A DNA stretch of 22,095 nucleotides from XYB2-FULL-45-11 sp964355525 (GCA_964355525.1 CAYHDY010000016.1:1-22095), one strand, 5' to 3'; positions 6,988 through 14,737 are shown, numbered from the stretch's first letter. Made by a program: numbers and translations. The notes: generated by a model not told the origin, from the sequence alone.

Positions 6988-7620
6988 ATGTCTGTCACCG
7001 TTCTTCAACATCCTGTCGCGCAAAGTTTTCTCCTGAAACTTCGCAACATCGACACGCGCACCAACGAAAGTTTCCGAAATGACTTGCATCGTGTCGGCGT
7101 CATCCTCGCGATCGAAGCGACAAAAGATCTCGAGACGATGCCCGCCACGGTCAAGACACCGATTCGTCTCGCGGACGGATCCCGTCCGAAATATCGACAA
7201 GCACTCGTCCCGATCACCCGATCCGGAAACGGATTCCTCGGCGCGTTTCTCCAGTTTCTTCCCAACTCACTCGTCTGGCACGTCAACGCCGCGCGGGACG
7301 AGAAAACCTTCGAAACGATCGATTACGGAAACAAAATTCCCGAAACGATTCCAGAAACAGTCGATGTCAACTACGTCCTCGATCCAATGCTCGCAACCGG
7401 CAATTCCATGTGTTTTGCCATTCAGAAGCTGAAAAATTCCGGCGCAAAGAAGATCAGAGCGATCACACTCTTGTGCGCGCCGGAAGGACTCGCTCGCGTG
7501 CAATCAGAGCATCCGGACGTAGAGATCTTCACCATCTCGGTCGACAGTTGTCTCAACGAAATGATGTTCATCGATCCCGGCCTCGGCGACGCAGGTGATC
7601 TCCAATTCCCGACGATGTAA
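6988..7620 (+). CDS. upp: Uracil phosphoribosyltransferase
   Basis: 210 residues, the normal Upp length. It transfers ribose-5-phosphate from PRPP to uracil, giving UMP (cytosolic pyrimidine salvage). Visible family features in order: HPVAQSFLLKLRN near the N-terminus, FRNDLHRVGVILAIEATKDL, the VPITRSGNGF region (usually PILRAG), the PRPP loop VLDPMLATGNS at 130-140, APEGLARV...HPDVEIFT, and the uracil-binding C-terminus IDPGLGDAGD at 195-204. After GDAGD the usual Arg is Leu. A strong GGAGG precedes the ATG by six bases. The gene is monocistronic, between its own promoter and a perfect intrinsic terminator, and is visibly richer in G+C than the 10-17 kb block. Confidence 0.94.
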   Translation: MSVTVLQHPVAQSFLLKLRNIDTRTNESFRNDLHRVGVILAIEATKDLETMPATVKTPIRLADGSRPKYRQALVPITRSGNGFLGAFLQFLPNSLVWHVNAARDEKTFETIDYGNKIPETIPETVDVNYVLDPMLATGNSMCFAIQKLKNSGAKKIRAITLLCAPEGLARVQSEHPDVEIFTISVDSCLNEMMFIDPGLGDAGDLQFPTM

Positions 7621-7641
7621 ATCCGATCCAGCGATCCCCTC

Positions 7642-7666
7642 CCGAGTTTGAACACTCGGTTTTTTT
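7642..7666 (+). terminator. Intrinsic terminator of upp
   Basis: Stem CCGAGT/ACTCGG (7642-7647, 7654-7659), 6-base loop, followed by seven T. Confidence 0.9.
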
Positions 7667-7689
7667 ATTTCCATGCGATCCATTATTAC

Positions 7690-7717
7690 TTGACATTTAT
7701 CCTTTTTCTAGTATTAT
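7690..7717 (+). promoter_or_regulatory. Promoter of the 7793-8980 gene
   Basis: TTGACA (7690-7695), 16 bases, TATTAT (7712-7717). The -10 context AGTATTATTCT (7710-7720) is identical over 11 bases to that of the gene at 17384. Confidence 0.8.
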
Positions 7718-7792
7718 TCTTTCACTTCGATAAACCGTCGGAGAAACCTGAGTCTATGAAGACATCGTCAAACGGACATGTCGGAGAAACCC

Positions 7793-8980
7793 ATGCACGA
7801 CGTCCTTCTGTTGAAAAATCTCACTGTAGATCAGCTCATGGGTGTCATCGCACTCGACCCGCTCACACAAGGAAATACATTCGGTGCCGAACAGTTGATC
7901 GAGGAATGGGCGAAGTTGGGAATCGATCCCATCATGATCAGCATGCTTCTCATCTCTTGTGCCGAACAAATGGAAAAGAGTCGCATGAACGACGTCGCTT
8001 CCGAGTTTCTTCGTGCGTACGACAAACGATATAACACACATCTCGCACGCGACCACGCAATCAGGATCGGCAGTTTCAATTTTCTGAATGCGCTCGTCGA
8101 TGAAACCCTCACATGGCACGATTTTCGAAAGGTCGCAGAGCGTGCACTTGCGAAGGGTGACGTGGACATTGCGTTCGAATGCTTCAAGCACATCTACGGA
8201 CAGGCGTGTCAAGAAATCGGACATTGCATCCGAGACAGCGCGACGGCGACGGAATCGTATGCGGATGCGAAACGGGCTATCTGCCGATCACGCAACGGAG
8301 TCAAGAAAATCCTCGCCGATGCGCTTCGCGAAACGAACATCGATCTCGCCGAGCAATGCAGTGCGCTTCTCTATCGGAAAACCACGAAGTTCGATCCCGA
8401 AATGCAACGCTTCGCGACCGTTTATCTGAAGTACACGCAACAGGAACTCCGCGTCTTGCGGAGAGGCCTCGTCGAGATGTTCGTCAAAGGCTCGACCGTT
8501 TACGTGATGAAACTCATACGCAACGAAATCACTGAACACTGCAACGACACCGAAAAACGCCAATGCTTGAACGCAGCTGCAAAGCGAGGCGAAGTACACA
8601 CCGTTCGGGAACTGGCCAAGCTCTGGAACATCCCGATCACGGAACGTCACTGGAAACTTCTGCTTGCACATCACTGGCACACGCAACCGAACGGCGGAAG
8701 TCCGCAACAATGCATCGTCATCCTGCGCGAACTGGTGAAATATTCAGAGAATCGAGACGGCCCCATGCTGCATCGAGCGATCGAGATCGGTCGTGATGAA
8801 GCGCTTCAGAACTGCCAGGTCATCTTGGCAAGCGAACTCGGCAACGAAGTCGGAAAACCGTTGACCATCGAAGAGCTCACACGTTTCCTGCGAAAATACG
8901 GGAACGATCCCGCGCTCCAAGAAACGGAAGTCACATTCGCTGTCACGAGTTTGGTCAAACTCATCGGCTTGAAACCGTAG
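7793..8980 (+). CDS. Orphan alpha-helical (solenoid-like) protein
   Basis: 395 residues, almost entirely predicted helix by eye, without signal peptide or membrane span. Several helix pairs share a loose pattern of small residues, Gly or Asn, and a second helix (AERALAKGDVDIAFECF, LADALRETNIDLAEQCSALL, LNAAAKRGEVHTVRELAKLW), as in ankyrin-, TPR- or HEAT-like solenoids that bind proteins. No catalytic motif is seen, and I recognise no family. The ATG at 7793 is chosen because GGAGA ends five bases before it; an in-frame ATG at 7778 has no SD. It has its own promoter and terminator, and codon use is G+C-richer than the 10-17 kb genes. The 12-mer GTCGGAGAAACC occurs at 7737-7748 and at 7780-7791 around the SD. 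Confidence 0.8.
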   Translation: MHDVLLLKNLTVDQLMGVIALDPLTQGNTFGAEQLIEEWAKLGIDPIMISMLLISCAEQMEKSRMNDVASEFLRAYDKRYNTHLARDHAIRIGSFNFLNALVDETLTWHDFRKVAERALAKGDVDIAFECFKHIYGQACQEIGHCIRDSATATESYADAKRAICRSRNGVKKILADALRETNIDLAEQCSALLYRKTTKFDPEMQRFATVYLKYTQQELRVLRRGLVEMFVKGSTVYVMKLIRNEITEHCNDTEKRQCLNAAAKRGEVHTVRELAKLWNIPITERHWKLLLAHHWHTQPNGGSPQQCIVILRELVKYSENRDGPMLHRAIEIGRDEALQNCQVILASELGNEVGKPLTIEELTRFLRKYGNDPALQETEVTFAVTSLVKLIGLKP

Positions 8981-9002
8981 CCGAAAAAGAAAACCTCAAC
9001 TG

Positions 9003-9027
9003 ACACATCGCTTGCGATGTGTTTTTT
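9003..9027 (+). terminator. Intrinsic terminator of the 7793-8980 gene
   Basis: Perfect 8-bp stem ACACATCG/CGATGTGT (9003-9010, 9015-9022), CTTG loop, then a T run. Confidence 0.9.
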
Positions 9028-9044
9028 CTTTTCATTGATTCCTT

Positions 9045-9070
9045 GATATGTCGTTCGCGAACGACATATC
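9045..9070. repeat. 26-bp perfect palindrome upstream of the tRNA gene
   Basis: Each half reads GATATGTCGTTCG, with no central spacer. It abuts the candidate -35 box of tRNA-Glu at 9071 and lies 17 bases after the preceding terminator. It could be an operator for a dimeric protein or a mobile palindrome. Confidence 0.75.
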
Positions 9071-9097
9071 TTGATCGTTTCCCCCTTTAATGATAAT
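9071..9097 (+). promoter_or_regulatory. Candidate promoter of tRNA-Glu
   Basis: TTGATC (9071-9076), 15 bases, GATAAT (9092-9097); the tRNA begins 18 bases beyond the -10. Confidence 0.5.
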
Positions 9098-9115
9098 CTT
9101 TTGCAAGTCGCCAAT

Positions 9116-9190
9116 GGCCTCATCGTCTAGCGGTTAGGACGGCAGGTTCTCATCCTGCAAATAGGAGTTCGATTCTCCTTGGGGTCACCA
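9116..9190 (+). tRNA. tRNA-Glu (anticodon CTC)
   Basis: 75 bases with a full cloverleaf. Acceptor arms GGCCTCA and TGGGGTC pair with wobbles; the anticodon stem GCAGG/CCTGC encloses TTCTCAT with anticodon CTC, which reads GAG; the T arm is AGGAG-TTCGATT-CTCCT. The 3' ACCA (9187-9190) is encoded. The 9232-17272 accessory block begins just after it, but no copy of its 3' end was found at the far side. Confidence 0.96.
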
Positions 9191-9224
9191 AGAAAAAATA
9201 CGAGTTAAACTCGTATTTTTTCTT
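9190..9224. terminator. Bidirectional terminator between tRNA-Glu and the 59-residue gene
   Basis: 15-bp perfect stem (9190-9204, 9210-9224), loop TTAAA, A-rich on the left and T-rich on the right, so it can stop transcripts from both sides. It touches the last base of the tRNA and the stop codon of the minus-strand gene. Confidence 0.88.
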
Positions 9225-9403
9225 TACGCACTTTGCGGATGCTTGCTTTGTTCCACAAGATCTCGTTGATCCTTGTTTGCACGACTAGCTGCTTCTGTAA
9301 ACACGCGTTGTTTTTCTTTATCTGAAGCATACAACAAAAAATGTGACAAGTCGTCAGATACGTTAATGGATTTCTCTTTTTGTTTGAAAAATGGAAATTT
9401 CAT
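9224..9403 (-). CDS. 59-residue protein coupled to a zeta-type kinase; candidate antitoxin or partner
   Basis: A frame from the ATG at 9401-9403 to the TAA at 9224-9226, 59 residues. The start overlaps the TGA of the zeta-like gene as ATGA, typical of translational coupling. It begins basic and aromatic (MKFPFFKQKEKSINV), then a probable helical part (LSHFLLYASDKEKQRVFTEAASRANKDQRDLVEQ), with no cysteines or membrane span. A small coupled gene beside a zeta toxin invites the idea of an antitoxin, but known epsilon antitoxins are about 90 residues and usually lie upstream, so this is inference only. The shared bidirectional terminator follows. Confidence 0.65.
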   Translation of the reverse strand: MKFPFFKQKEKSINVSDDLSHFLLYASDKEKQRVFTEAASRANKDQRDLVEQSKHPQSA

Positions 9404-10104
9404 AGGAGTTCTATAATCTGTTCTTTAGTATAGCGATCCGGAAGATACTCGTCCAATCCTTGATTGCTTGACTGAATTAAATTTACGGATTCGACTTCAT
9501 TTGTTTGAAAGTCTTTTTTGACCAAGTAAATCAAGATCTGTCCTTTGAATTCTTTTTGAATCTGATCGATCGTTTCTCTGACGCGAATGAATTGATCAAC
9601 AAAGACATCTTTTGGAATGTTGCGCCCTTCGATTTTTTCTCGTGCTAACGTGAATTGCCATGCGACTTCAGGTTTTTGATAAATGTAAAAAATAAAAACA
9701 GTTCGTTTACGACTGAGTGAACGAGCAATGTTCTCTTTTGCTTTTTCATAGTTTGAGAGCGTACCGTCGACAATGACTGTTTGTTTATTGATGAGCGTTC
9801 GCTCGTACATCTCTCGCAGTAAAATCGACACAGCACCTTGGACGTGAGATGAATTGTTTCCTGTATAGCCAGGAATTTCAGATCGCAATTCATCACTGTC
9901 AATCCGTACAGGATGATGTGAATCGTTCGAAACGAGTTCAAGCAAGTTCTTTGAGTATTCTGTTTTTCCAGCGCCAGGAGAACCAGCCATAAAAATCGTC
10001 ACGGGAGAATCGCTTGAAGGAAACAAAACAGGGTCGGTTAGACGACGAGAAATCTCAATCTTATGTTGTTTGGCAAATTGAATCGCTTCTTCTTCGATAT
10101 TCAT
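9400..10104 (-). CDS. Zeta toxin family P-loop kinase
   Basis: 234 residues from the ATG at 10102-10104. After a helical N-terminus (MNIEEEAIQFAKQHKIEI) comes a P-loop kinase core: FMAGSPGAGKT (Walker A GSPGAGKT at 41-48), the zeta-type substrate segment RIDSDELRSEIPGY at 67-80, and a second Asp strand TVIVDGTLSNYEKA at 109-122. The ERTLINKQ and QFTLAREKIEGRNIPKDVF stretches also resemble this family. Classical zeta toxins phosphorylate UDP-N-acetylglucosamine and poison cell-wall synthesis; chromosomal relatives may be harmless kinases. The stop overlaps the start of the 59-residue gene. It is divergent from the 10211-10822 gene. Confidence 0.85.
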   Translation of the reverse strand: MNIEEEAIQFAKQHKIEISRRLTDPVLFPSSDSPVTIFMAGSPGAGKTEYSKNLLELVSNDSHHPVRIDSDELRSEIPGYTGNNSSHVQGAVSILLREMYERTLINKQTVIVDGTLSNYEKAKENIARSLSRKRTVFIFYIYQKPEVAWQFTLAREKIEGRNIPKDVFVDQFIRVRETIDQIQKEFKGQILIYLVKKDFQTNEVESVNLIQSSNQGLDEYLPDRYTKEQIIELL

Positions 10105-10196
10105 AGTGTATTTGAATGAATCGTGCAATATAAGTTTAGCACCTGAAATCAATAAACCAAACATTCCTTCCGGAAACTCCACTCATCCGATAGGTG

Positions 10197-10202
10197 TATA
10201 CT
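10197..10202 (+). promoter_or_regulatory. Candidate -10 box of the 10211-10822 gene
   Basis: TATACT ends 8 bases before the ATG, implying a very short or absent leader. No clear -35 is seen. Confidence 0.35.
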
Positions 10203-10210
10203 CATATCAT

Positions 10211-10822
10211 ATGATCTATCTCATTGGCGGCGCACCGCGTATTGGAAAAAGTTTGATGGCAAAGAAACTAGCAGAGGAAACAAAATCGCGTTTCATTTCG
10301 ACCGACGATGTTTGTGAAGAATTTATTTCGGGATTATCAGAAGAACAACTCAAACAACAATTTCCCATGCCAAATTTTTCAGGCGAGGCGTCTCATAATA
10401 CAATACAACCCAAGGAACGTGTAGATTTGCAAATAGTCTCTGCAAAATCACTTGAACCAGAACTGGATCGAATTATTGGCGATGCAATTCAAAAACAGGA
10501 AACGATCGTTTTGGAAGGGATTCATCTTTTGCCAAGTCATGTTCGTAGTCTTAAGGAAAAATACGTGACAGAAAACATCGTTGCGATTTTTATTGGTTCA
10601 TCTGATCTCGATCTCGTTGTAAATGGGATTTATAAAAACACCAACCCTCACAACTGGCTGAAAGATAGCGACGAAGCGGTTATACGACAAGTTGGGGAGT
10701 TTGTTGTGGAATTCAGTAATCGTATTAAAAAAAAGGCGGAAGAAAATTCAGTTCCGTATATTGAACGCGCAAAAGATTTTGATGCAGATGTGAATCAATT
10801 TCTTGTTATGTGTCGAATTTGA
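10211..10822 (+). CDS. P-loop kinase-like protein, substrate unknown
   Basis: 203 residues from the ATG at 10211. It starts directly with a beta strand and Walker A (MIYLIGGAPRIGKSLMAKKL, GAPRIGKS at 7-14), then FISTDDVCEEF, where small-molecule kinases bind substrate, and later a strand with acidic end (ETIVLEGIHLLPSHV) followed by VAIFIGSS. This architecture fits adenylate-kinase-like and 2-phosphoglycerate-kinase-like enzymes, without a definite substrate. Probably cytosolic. First plus-strand gene of the accessory block; no SD. The GNAT gene follows by 27 bases. Confidence 0.75.
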   Translation: MIYLIGGAPRIGKSLMAKKLAEETKSRFISTDDVCEEFISGLSEEQLKQQFPMPNFSGEASHNTIQPKERVDLQIVSAKSLEPELDRIIGDAIQKQETIVLEGIHLLPSHVRSLKEKYVTENIVAIFIGSSDLDLVVNGIYKNTNPHNWLKDSDEAVIRQVGEFVVEFSNRIKKKAEENSVPYIERAKDFDADVNQFLVMCRI

Positions 10823-10849
10823 TAACTTTTTGAAAATTCTTTCTCGTAT

Positions 10850-11353
10850 ATGACCTCAAATCCTGACAACTCATTCAATCCTGAAAAACAAAAACCATCC
10901 GTCATCTTCAGATCAGTTGAGCAACCAGAAGAACTCGATCAACTTGCAGGTCATTCATCATCATATGAAAACCTCAAGTTTGATTTTTCTCCCGTATATT
11001 TGGAAAAATTAAAACAAATGCTTCAGGAACCGAATACCTATCAATCCATTGCAAAATCTGAGAAAGGAGAATTTGTTGGATATGTTGCCGCATCAGAAAA
11101 ACTGTTTTCCGATTACTTATTCTTGGCAGAACTTTTTGTAAGTCCTTTATCGAGTGGTCAAGGAGTCGGGAGTGGTTTGGTTCGCGAGGTTATTGATCGA
11201 GCAAAGAAAGCGGGTCTGAAAGGTGTAATGACACAAACTGAACACGAAAATCTTCCTGCACAAGCGTTATATGAAAAATTGGGATTTCACAAAGTCGAGA
11301 ATCCAAACTCGAATGATGTTACGTATCAATTAACCTTCGATCAAACAACATAA
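10850..11353 (+). CDS. GNAT family N-acetyltransferase
   Basis: 167 residues. The N-terminal 30 residues look disordered. Then comes a GNAT fold: GEFVGYVAASEK (beta 2-3), LAELFVSPLSSGQGVGSGLVREVIDRAKKAG with the acetyl-CoA pyrophosphate loop QGVGSG, and the terminal ENLPAQALYEKLGFHKVE typical of motif B. It would transfer an acetyl group from acetyl-CoA to an amine; the substrate cannot be told. No SD before the ATG. Together with the kinases it gives this block a small-molecule or peptide modification flavour. Confidence 0.87.
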   Translation: MTSNPDNSFNPEKQKPSVIFRSVEQPEELDQLAGHSSSYENLKFDFSPVYLEKLKQMLQEPNTYQSIAKSEKGEFVGYVAASEKLFSDYLFLAELFVSPLSSGQGVGSGLVREVIDRAKKAGLKGVMTQTEHENLPAQALYEKLGFHKVENPNSNDVTYQLTFDQTT

Positions 11354-11387
11354 GTTCACTTCATCCGATCTGTCACATCCTTTTACT

Positions 11388-11675
11388 ATGACTAAAATAC
11401 TTATAGCTACCGGTGTTGTTCATCCAGTCCCCAAAGACTTACGAATGCTTCTTCAATCAAATACGGATGTTTTAGAAAAATGGAATGGGCTGACACCACT
11501 TGCCCGCAATGAATGGATTTGTTGGGTAACGATTGTGAAAAAAGACGAAACTCGAGGAGAGCATCTCAAGCGACTTTGTATAGACTTGCGAAAAGGAAAA
11601 CGACGTCCATGCTGTTGGCCCGGTTGTCCACATCGAAGACCGAATGCACAAAAATGGTTCGATAAGAAAAAGTAA
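11388..11675 (+). CDS. YdeI/OmpD-associated-like small protein
   Basis: 95 residues. The core VPKDLRMLLQSNTDVLEKWNGLTPLARNEWICWV...DETRGEHLKRL follows the helical pattern of the YdeI/OmpD-associated (OmdA-like) domain, where proteins read roughly P-D-L...A...N-P...F..L-S-P..R-R-E-Y..W....K...T-R..R. The C-terminus has a cysteine cluster (RRPCCWPGCPHRRP) that could bind metal. Family members are linked to bacteriocin protection in annotations, but the molecular role is unclear. No SD; the leader ends CTTTTACT-ATG, like several other genes of this block. Confidence 0.7.
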   Translation: MTKILIATGVVHPVPKDLRMLLQSNTDVLEKWNGLTPLARNEWICWVTIVKKDETRGEHLKRLCIDLRKGKRRPCCWPGCPHRRPNAQKWFDKKK

Positions 11676-11786
11676 AAGTCCGTGTGTCATTAATAAACCA
11701 AATTTATCAAACACTCCTCCCTAAACCTCATCCATCCCTTCAACTCCTCCACCAACAAATTCCAATGAAATCCCTCAAGGATCACC
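11676..11786. other. Spacer; minus strand keeps an open frame
   Basis: No gene is called. The plus strand is pyrimidine-rich. On the minus strand a frame without an ATG stays open from the terminator hairpin to a TAA at 11690-11692 and reads like protein (GFHWNLLVEELKGWMRF). It might be a remnant of a decayed gene; I cannot name it. Confidence 0.3.
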
Positions 11787-11824
11787 ACAAAAACACTCAG
11801 CAAGAACTGAGTGTTTTTGTTTGT
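11787..11824 (+). terminator. Intrinsic terminator after the YdeI-like gene
   Basis: 14-bp perfect stem (11787-11800, 11807-11820) with CAAGAA loop, A-rich left base and T-rich right base (TTTTTGTTTG). Confidence 0.85.
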
Positions 11825-11892
11825 TCCCAGTGGGGAGTTGGAACTTGAGTGCTCTTGAGGAGAAAGGCTTTTTCTACTATCATTGCAACCAT

Positions 11893-12921
11893 ATGTTCAA
11901 AATAACCGAAGTATTCACCACACCTTATCGTAAAACCGTTTTAAAAGGTGGGAAAGGTGCATGGATAAAAATTGTCATTCGGCCCGTTGTCATTCGTGAG
12001 AAGAATGTTTGGCAGTTTTCGTATTTTGATGAGAAAAAGGATATTACAAAAAATTATGATGCTGATGTTGCCGTTTCAAAATTGAATCAACTCATCGAGC
12101 AAGGATATAAAATTGTTGCGATGGAAGAATCTGGGAATCTTGCGCACGACAAAACAAAAAAATATATTCTTCCCGTTCACGAAAAAATCGAGTGGTTGAT
12201 CAAGATCGGCATTCAAACAGAGGATGGAAACATCAAAGCGGACATGCGCGATAAATGGGAACAGATAAATCAATTTCTGAAGAACTTGAAAGAAATTTGG
12301 GAACAAGCAACCGAGATCAGCACACCCGTTAAAATTGTTGATTACGGATGTGGAAACGCATACTTAACATTTGCAACGGCGTATTTTTTTAAAGAGATCG
12401 TTCACATTCCAATCGAGCTCATTGGAATCGATCTCAATAAAGAGTTGATGGAACGAAATAATAAAATTGCAACGGAATTAGGATGGAACGAAGTAAAATT
12501 TGTCGCGGACTCCATCGAAAACTTTGAAGCAACCTCGACCATTGATATCGCCTTGTCTCTGCATGCGTGCGATACCGCGTCTGATAGAGCGATGGAAAAA
12601 GCCGTTCACGCGCAAGCAAAAATGCTGTTGATGGCACCATGTTGTCATCATAACATTCAAAAACAATTAAAGACCATTACGCCGTTTGAATTGATTTTTA
12701 CAGACGGAATATTGAAGGAACGATTAGGAGACGTCCTAACCGATGCATTGCGCGCCGGTTGGTTGAGAACGCAAGGATACAAAACGGACGTCGTTCAATT
12801 CATCGACAGCAAACACACGCCAAAAAATTTACTCATCCGCGCCGTAAAAAATAACGACATACAACGGGAGCGATATGAAAAAGAGTATCAGCAGTTAAAA
12901 GAGTATTGGAATCTGAAATAA
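11893..12921 (+). CDS. SAM-dependent methyltransferase (Methyltransf_32-like)
   Basis: 342 residues from the ATG at 11893; the frame is open upstream from a TTG at 11821, but the first ATG fits better. The N-terminal half (about 1-140) may bind substrate (TTPYRKTVLKGGKGAW). The C-terminal half is a Rossmann methyltransferase: KIVDYGCGNAYLTFATAYF is motif I, IELIGIDLNKELMERNNK motif II, then IDIALSLHACDTASDRAM and LLMAPCCHHNIQKQL. The HACDTASD and PCCHH signatures resemble the family of predicted RNA or protein methyltransferases annotated as methyltransferase domain 32. The target is unknown. No SD. Confidence 0.87.
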   Translation: MFKITEVFTTPYRKTVLKGGKGAWIKIVIRPVVIREKNVWQFSYFDEKKDITKNYDADVAVSKLNQLIEQGYKIVAMEESGNLAHDKTKKYILPVHEKIEWLIKIGIQTEDGNIKADMRDKWEQINQFLKNLKEIWEQATEISTPVKIVDYGCGNAYLTFATAYFFKEIVHIPIELIGIDLNKELMERNNKIATELGWNEVKFVADSIENFEATSTIDIALSLHACDTASDRAMEKAVHAQAKMLLMAPCCHHNIQKQLKTITPFELIFTDGILKERLGDVLTDALRAGWLRTQGYKTDVVQFIDSKHTPKNLLIRAVKNNDIQRERYEKEYQQLKEYWNLK

Positions 12922-12969
12922 AACTCCCCGTGACAACGCAGATGAATATCTAGTAGCTACTTTAACTTT

Positions 12970-13530
12970 ATGAAATTGATTTTGATTCAGGGTTTACCTG
13001 CGACAGGAAAAACAACGCTTGGAAAACAAATTGCGGAGGCGCTGCATGTCCCATTCTTTTCTCGAGACGCATATAAAGAACTTTTGTTTGACGCATTTGG
13101 CGAATCCGAACAAAACGTTGCGTGGTCAAGAAAACTTGGAGCGGCAAGTTTTGAACTGATTTATCTCACAATTGAAACGATTCTGAAATCGGGAAATGAT
13201 TGTGTCGTTGAAACATATTGGGACGCGAAATTCGCAGAACCACGTCTTCATGATTTATTCGAACGATCCAACGTGCAATGTATTCAGATTTTTTGTAAAG
13301 CAAGTGCAAATGAATTAGCTAAACGATTCGAAGAGCGTTCCAATACAACCCGACATGCAGCACACATGGATATGCAACGGATCGATACGGGTTATCTGAC
13401 TCAAGTATTTGATGTGAATAACGAACGAAATCGACCACTTGATTTACCTTGTAGACTTATCGAAATAGATACTACGGATTTTGAAAAGATTAATCTTCAG
13501 CAAATCATTGGAGAAATAAGTAGATCTTAA
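12970..13530 (+). CDS. P-loop kinase (zeta/chloramphenicol-phosphotransferase-like)
   Basis: 186 residues. Starts MKLILIQGLPATGKTTLGKQ, with Walker A GLPATGKT at 8-15, then the substrate strand VPFFSRDAYKELLFDAFG and a second strand DCVVETYWDAKFAEPRL, followed by CIQIFCKASANELAKRFEER, a probable lid with Arg residues (RFEERSNTTRH). The order of elements matches small-molecule kinases and zeta-type proteins. It is the third P-loop kinase within 4 kb. It lies 48 bases after the methyltransferase gene and 11 before the next gene. No SD. Substrate unknown. Confidence 0.78.
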   Translation: MKLILIQGLPATGKTTLGKQIAEALHVPFFSRDAYKELLFDAFGESEQNVAWSRKLGAASFELIYLTIETILKSGNDCVVETYWDAKFAEPRLHDLFERSNVQCIQIFCKASANELAKRFEERSNTTRHAAHMDMQRIDTGYLTQVFDVNNERNRPLDLPCRLIEIDTTDFEKINLQQIIGEISRS

Positions 13531-13541
13531 TTATTTTTACT

Positions 13542-14732
13542 ATGAACGAAAGATTCTTATTCGATCCATCCATATCTGAAACAAAAGAACAGATACCACA
13601 GAAGGCGGGAAAAATAGAGAAACAAGAAACTCCAGATACAAAAGGAAAAATGGAAGCGTCAAAAAATTGGTCATCGGCGGAATGGAAGGAACAACAAGGC
13701 GCGATGAAAAATGAACCGTACTTGGCAGCTGATCATAAAGTATTTGGTGATATCGACAGGGCATTTTTTGAAATCGAACGACAAAATCAACTTGAAAGAA
13801 CTTTTGAACGATCTCCGGACGCTCCTTATCAGTCTGTTGACACACGTCTTATCATACGTGCACCGTCTTTTAAAAATTGGGGAGACTCATACCACACAAC
13901 TCGACGTGAAGGTACATTGGAACGAGAGGAAAATGCTGTCATTGAGATTGCGCGTCAAATTTCTTCTCACGTCAATGAAATTTTAGACAATCCAAAACTC
14001 ACCCCAAAGAATCAGCAATCAAAAATAGATGAAGAACTTGAACACGCGAATATTTTTAGTCGTGATGGGTTTCCTGTTTATCTAAAAGAATATGAAGGTC
14101 CTCGTGGTCCGGTGTATGTTGTGCAAGATGGCTCACACCGTGTAGCGGCAGCAAAACTCGTCGGTCTGGATCGTATTCAGGGTCATGTCGGAAGTTCCCC
14201 CGATATAACAACAGCAAGAAAAGTCTGGTATGAAGCGTTAGCGTTAATGCCAGAACAAGCTCAAAATGCATTACGCGCAACGTATGATCAAGTCCATCCT
14301 CCCACAGCATCAGAAAAAAAAGCGGATGATGAGGCATTAAAAAAGGCACAAGAACGCTTACTCGAGATCCAGAAGGAACAAGATTCAAACCGTCAAATAA
14401 TAGAACAACAAGCCGACGAAGAATCGAAGCACAATAAAAAGGAAGATGAACGATTCAAGAATGCAAACGAATTTGCTAAACACGTGAAGAATCCGAACCG
14501 TCTAGCTCGTCTTCGACAAGAAGCAGGATTACAGTATTTGAAAGATCATGCGGAGAAAACACTATGGGAAGAATACAATCAAGAGATTGATGAGCAAGGG
14601 TATCTTATTCGCAAAGATGGAAAAGAAAGTTACATATCTTCAACAGGCTACGATACAGGCGACTCGTATCGACAAATCATGATCAATGCCGCGGAAGCTT
14701 ATCAACAAGAATTTCCGGAAGAATATAAATAA
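13542..14732 (+). CDS. ParB/sulfiredoxin-motif protein with coiled-coil tail
   Basis: 396 residues. About 1-90 is polar and probably disordered. The central region contains FPVYLKEYEGPRGPVYVVQDGSHRVAAAKLVGLDRI, a strand pair followed by DGSHR (196-200) and a helix, the signature of the ParB N-terminal/sulfiredoxin fold (DGxHR), which binds or cleaves nucleotides (CTP in ParB, ATP in sulfiredoxin). About 255-300 is a charged coiled coil (KKADDEALKKAQERLLEIQKEQ). The C-terminal part (NPNRLARLRQEAGLQYL) is unassigned. No helix-turn-helix DNA-binding domain is evident, so a partition role is doubtful. It is followed by the 173-residue gene after 5 bases; no SD. Confidence 0.72.
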   Translation: MNERFLFDPSISETKEQIPQKAGKIEKQETPDTKGKMEASKNWSSAEWKEQQGAMKNEPYLAADHKVFGDIDRAFFEIERQNQLERTFERSPDAPYQSVDTRLIIRAPSFKNWGDSYHTTRREGTLEREENAVIEIARQISSHVNEILDNPKLTPKNQQSKIDEELEHANIFSRDGFPVYLKEYEGPRGPVYVVQDGSHRVAAAKLVGLDRIQGHVGSSPDITTARKVWYEALALMPEQAQNALRATYDQVHPPTASEKKADDEALKKAQERLLEIQKEQDSNRQIIEQQADEESKHNKKEDERFKNANEFAKHVKNPNRLARLRQEAGLQYLKDHAEKTLWEEYNQEIDEQGYLIRKDGKESYISSTGYDTGDSYRQIMINAAEAYQQEFPEEYK

Positions 14733-14737
14733 TTTTT

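Noticed and set aside
7648..8034. Plus-strand frame overlapping the start of the 7793 gene
   Set aside because: Protein composition is not gene-like; only the ATG at 7756 is of interest, as a possible decoy start.
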